Below, in pieces: positions 60,949 through 64,000 of a DNA stretch of 64,000 nucleotides (the first letter of the stretch is position 1; every line of letters starts with the position of its first letter). The DNA is from Roseococcus microcysteis (GTDB taxonomy: Bacteria; Pseudomonadota; Alphaproteobacteria; Acetobacterales; Acetobacteraceae). The position numbers and the translations under genes are program-made. The stretch lies in assembly GCF_014764365.1 (NCBI RefSeq), contig NZ_CP061718.1, forward strand, positions 372,001-436,000, in the 5' to 3' direction. The notes beneath the pieces are model-generated. The model ran no database searches and was not told the DNA's origin. It saw only the letters and a list, made by a program, of their open reading frames with translations.

Positions 60949-63530
60949 TTACGGCGTGGCAACCTCCTTCTTTTCGCCGGCGCCCTCCGCAGCCAGGCCG
61001 GGCCGCAGGCGCTTCGCCCCGGTGAAGAGCACGATGGGGGCGGCGATGAAGATGGAGGAGGAGGTGCAGAGCACCACGCCGAACAGCATCACCCAGGCGA
61101 AGCCCGCCAGCGTGGCGCCGCCGAACAGCGCCAGCGGCAGCACGGCCAGCGCGAGCGTCATGGAGGTGCCGATGGTGCGGTTCAACGTCTCGTTGATGGA
61201 GAGGTCCACCACGTCGCGCAGCGGCATCACCTTGTAGCGGCGAAGGTTCTCGCGCATCCGGTCATAGACCACGACCTTGTCGTTCACCGAGAAGCCGATG
61301 ATGGTCAGGATGGCCGCGATGGTGGTCAGGTTGAACTCGATCTGGAACAGCACCATGAAGCCCACGGCCTTGGTGGTGTCCAGGATCAGGGTGATGAGGG
61401 CGGCGAAGCCGAACTCCCATTCGAAGCGCACCCAGATATAGACCATCATGGCCAGCAGCGAGAGGCCGAGCGCGATGAGCCCGCCCTGGAACAGCTCGGC
61501 CGAGATGCGGTTGCCCACGGCCTCCACGCGCAGCACGCGCAGCCCCTCCTGCGCGCCTTCCAGCGCGGCACGGACGCTGTTCACCACGGCCTGGGTCTGC
61601 GCCTCGTCATTGGGCGCGGCCACGCGGGCCAGGACCGTGTTCTCGTCGCCGAAGCGCTGCAGGCCGACATCGCCGGTGTCAAGACCGGCCACGGCCGCGC
61701 GCATGGCGGGGAGGTTCGCGGGCTCCGGCGTGCGGACCTCCATGATGATGCCGCCCTGGAAGTCGATGCCGCGCTGCAGCCCCGGGTAGAAGGCGCCGAT
61801 GACGGAGGCGGTGGAGAGCAGGCCCGAGACGACGAGCCCCATGACCGCCCCCTTCATGAAGGGAATGCGCGTCACATCCGGCACGATGCGGAAGAGGGGG
61901 CGGCGCAGCCGCTCCATCAGCCCCACGCCGGGCTTCTCGATGACCGGCAGCTCCTTCGGGCGGCGCCAGCGATACCACCAGACGGTGAAGAGGCGGACCA
62001 GCACCGTGGCCGTCCACATCTGCGCCAGGGTGCCGATGGCGACCGTCACCGCGAAGCCGCGCACCGGGCCCGAGCCGAAGCCATAGAGGAAGCCCATGGC
62101 GATCAGGTTGGTCAAATTGGCGTCGAGGATGGTGCCGGAGGCCTTGGTATAGCCCGTCTCCAGCGCCGAGAGGGGGGAGCGGCCATTCTTCACCTCCTCC
62201 CGGATTCGCTCGTTGATCAGGATGTTGGCGTCGAGCGCCGTGCCCAGCGTCAGCACGATGCCCGCAATGCCGGGCAGGGTGAGTGTCGCTTCCAGCAGCG
62301 ACATGGCCGCGATCAGCAGCAGGATGTTGATGCCGAGCGCGATGTTCGCGATCCAGCCGAACAACCCGTAGGCGAAGCCCATGTAGAGGAAGACGAAGAG
62401 GAAGCCGGCGGCGAGGCTGATGAGGCCCGCGCGGATCGCGTCCTCGCCCAGCTCGGGCCCGACGGTGCGCTCCTCGACCACCGTCAGCGGCGCGGGCAGG
62501 GCGCCGGCGCGCAGCAGCACGGCCAGGTCATTGGCGGTGCGGACGGTGAAGCTGCCGCTGATCTGCCCGCGGCCGCCCGTGATGGGCTCGCGGATCACGG
62601 GGGCGGTGATGACGCGGTCATCGAGCACGATGGCGAAGGGCCGGCCCACATTGGCGCGGGTGATGTCCGCGAAGCGGCGCGTGCCGATCGAATCGAAGCT
62701 GAAATTCACCACCCATTCGCCGGTGCGGCTGTCCTGGGCGGCGCGGGCGTCGTTCAAATTCGCGCCATCCACCTCCACGCGGCGGCGCACGGCGAAGCGC
62801 TCGCCCGTCTGCTCGCCGGTCAGGAACATGACGCCGGGGGGGCGGTGATGGCCTGGAGGTTGGCCGTCTCGTCCAGCAGATGGAAGGTCATCCGCGCGGT
62901 GCGGCCCAGCAGGTCCTTGATGCGCTGGGGGTCTTCCACGCCGGGCAGCTGGACCAGGATGCGGTTGGCACCCTGGCGGGCGATCAGCGCCTCGGCCACG
63001 CCCGTCTCGTCGATGCGGCGGCGGACGATCTCGATGGATTGCTCGACCGCGTTGGTCGCCTTGGCGCGCAGCCCGGCCTCGGTGATGGTGGCGGTGATGG
63101 TGCCATCCGGGCCGGCCGCCACCTCCATGTCGGGCTGCTGGTTGCCGGCGCTGACGGTGACGGGGTTCGCCAGCTCCCGGATGATGCGCAGGGCCGTGTC
63201 GCGCTGGGCGGGGTCCGTGATTCGCAGCTGCACCCGGCGCTGGTCGGGCTGGGCGGTCAGGCCGGTGTAGGAGATTCGCGGGGTGGCCTGGCCCAGGCCC
63301 CGGCGCGTGCCCTCGACCACCGCCTCCAGCCGCTCGCGCAGCAGGACGGAAGTGTCCACCTCCAGCAGCAGGTAGGACCCGCCGCGCAGATCAAGGCCCA
63401 GGTTCACCTGGCGCATGGGGAACCATTCGGGCGCGGAGGCGCGCGGGAAGAGGTTGGGCAGGCTCAGCAGCAGCGCCGCCAGGCACACGCCCAGGATGGA
63501 AAACGTCTTCCAACGCGAAAAATACATCAT
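60949..63530 (-). pseudogene. secDF: SecDF protein-export membrane protein, split at a C7 tract
   Basis: The upstream frame (from 63530/63527) holds the SecD N-terminus: membrane segment ILGVCLAALLLSLPNLF, VNLGLDLRGGSYLLLEVD and the periplasmic P1 region. It ends prematurely after a C7 run (G7 at 62836-62842 on the plus strand). The downstream frame has the rest of SecD (NILINERIREEVKNG, six membrane helices) and, without a stop, SecF (GIDFQGGIIMEV, VVVYDRMRENLRRYKVM). One extra C yields TAPPGVMFLTGEQ and an 860-residue SecDF. Because SecDF supports export, a real knockout is unlikely. Confidence 0.85.
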
Positions 63531-63620
63531 GTGACCGAAGAGCCCCGTCTGCGCGGCGGGAACATGACGAGGGGGAGGGGGGATGCAAGTGCGCCCCGCT
63601 CAGGCTAGGCATGACGCAAC

Positions 63621-64000
63621 ATGTCCTTACGCATCGGCGTCCTCGGCGCGGGCTATTTCGGCCGCTTCCATGCCCTCAAGCTGGCGCGGGCCCCCGGCGC
63701 CACCCTGGTGGGGCTGCATGACGCGGACCCGGCCCGGGCCGCCCAGGTGGCGGGGGAGGCCGGCTGCGCCACCCTGGGCGCCGAGGAGCTGATCGCGGCC
63801 TGCGACGCGGTGGTGATCGCGACCCCCACCCGCTTCCACGCCCCGCTGGCCACGAGCGCCCTGGAATCGGGGCGCCATGTGTTCGTGGAAAAGCCCATCG
63901 CCGCCACGACCGAAGAGGCCGATGCGCTGGTCTCCCTGGCCGCGGCACGGGGCCGGGTCCTGATGGTGGGGCATATCGAGCGGCATTCGGCGGCCATCCG
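63621..64000 (+). CDS. Gfo/Idh/MocA-family oxidoreductase (partial, N-terminus only)
   Basis: The first 126 codons are present and run off the right edge. The N-terminus MSLRIGVLGAGYFGRFHALK is the NAD(P) Rossmann motif, followed by VVIATPTRFHAPLATSAL and VFVEKPIAATTEEAD, the EKP motif whose Lys is catalytic in the family. The end visible reads VGHIERHSAAI. Members oxidise sugars, inositols or other polyols, or make UDP-sugar intermediates; the substrate cannot be told from this part. No ribosome site of note precedes the ATG. Confidence 0.85.
   Translation, partial: MSLRIGVLGAGYFGRFHALKLARAPGATLVGLHDADPARAAQVAGEAGCATLGAEELIAACDAVVIATPTRFHAPLATSALESGRHVFVEKPIAATTEEADALVSLAAARGRVLMVGHIERHSAAI

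Noticed and set aside
60130-63270. Long plus-strand open frame across the EAL and SecDF region
   Set aside because: SecD and SecF motifs are clear on the minus strand; the plus frame has no recognisable domain.

Overview
This is a very GC-rich chromosomal stretch from an alphaproteobacterium, most likely a Roseomonas-like member of the Acetobacteraceae. The pointers are six orphan tripartite-tricarboxylate (Bug/TctC) periplasmic receptors, many acyl-CoA dehydrogenases and SDR enzymes, HyuA/HyuB, a HemN, a SecD-SecF fusion and GC-saturated third codon positions. I see no transposase, integrase, phage gene or CRISPR array; it reads as ordinary catabolic and housekeeping chromosome.

Layout. 1-642: a STAS / anti-sigma-kinase pair (minus). 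777-3903: acyl-CoA dehydrogenase, Bug receptor and nitronate monooxygenase. 3888-9877: hydroxyacid dehydrogenase, SDR-HyuA-HyuB operon and a small secreted protein. 9977-14075: an IlvD/Edd sugar-acid dehydratase with an HSD10-like SDR, divergent from an acyl-CoA ligase. 14209-17566: a glycosyltransferase/UDP-galactopyranose mutase fusion followed by a clan GH-A hydrolase-like protein. 17568-27123: a nine-gene minus-strand acyl-CoA operon that includes an ACAD10/11-like dehydrogenase next to an APH-type kinase with a C-terminal extension, an arrangement reminiscent of 4-hydroxyacyl-CoA catabolism. 27175-31231: NMT1-like binding protein and leuC-leuD-leuB. 31341-34359: acyl carrier protein, dehydratase and two ketosynthases in the order of the rhizobial very-long-chain fatty acid (acpXL) cluster. 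34556-36314: ArsR repressor with two SRPBCC proteins. 36422-38719: tRNA-Leu(CAA) and an OmpR/EnvZ-type two-component system. 38755-41039: metallo-hydrolase and hemN around a repeat-rich gap. 41129-44670: D-hydantoinase with two Bug receptors. 44707-49630: HD protein, aminotransferase, DNA glycosylase, RraA-like protein, thioesterase and a FAD oxidoreductase. 49783-59701: a complete dipeptide/opine-type ABC transporter interleaved with two amidohydrolases and an iron-type alcohol dehydrogenase. 59728-63530: an EAL protein and SecDF. 63621-end: the start of a Gfo/Idh/MocA oxidoreductase.

Two results need care. First, four unrelated genes (histidine kinase, amidohydrolase, EAL protein, SecDF) each break at a run of six or seven C on the coding strand, always as if one C were missing. 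Adding one C rebuilds a conventional protein every time, so I read these as probable homopolymer errors, with slippage as the alternative. Second, the non-coding DNA is structured: a four-copy 46-bp hairpin repeat with a compensatory stem change (39528-39711), a two-copy 55-bp hairpin repeat (31233-31336), a helix that hides a Shine-Dalgarno (43668-43694), a palindrome over an arsR -35 box, and candidate promoters of the form TTGACG-N17-GACSNT.
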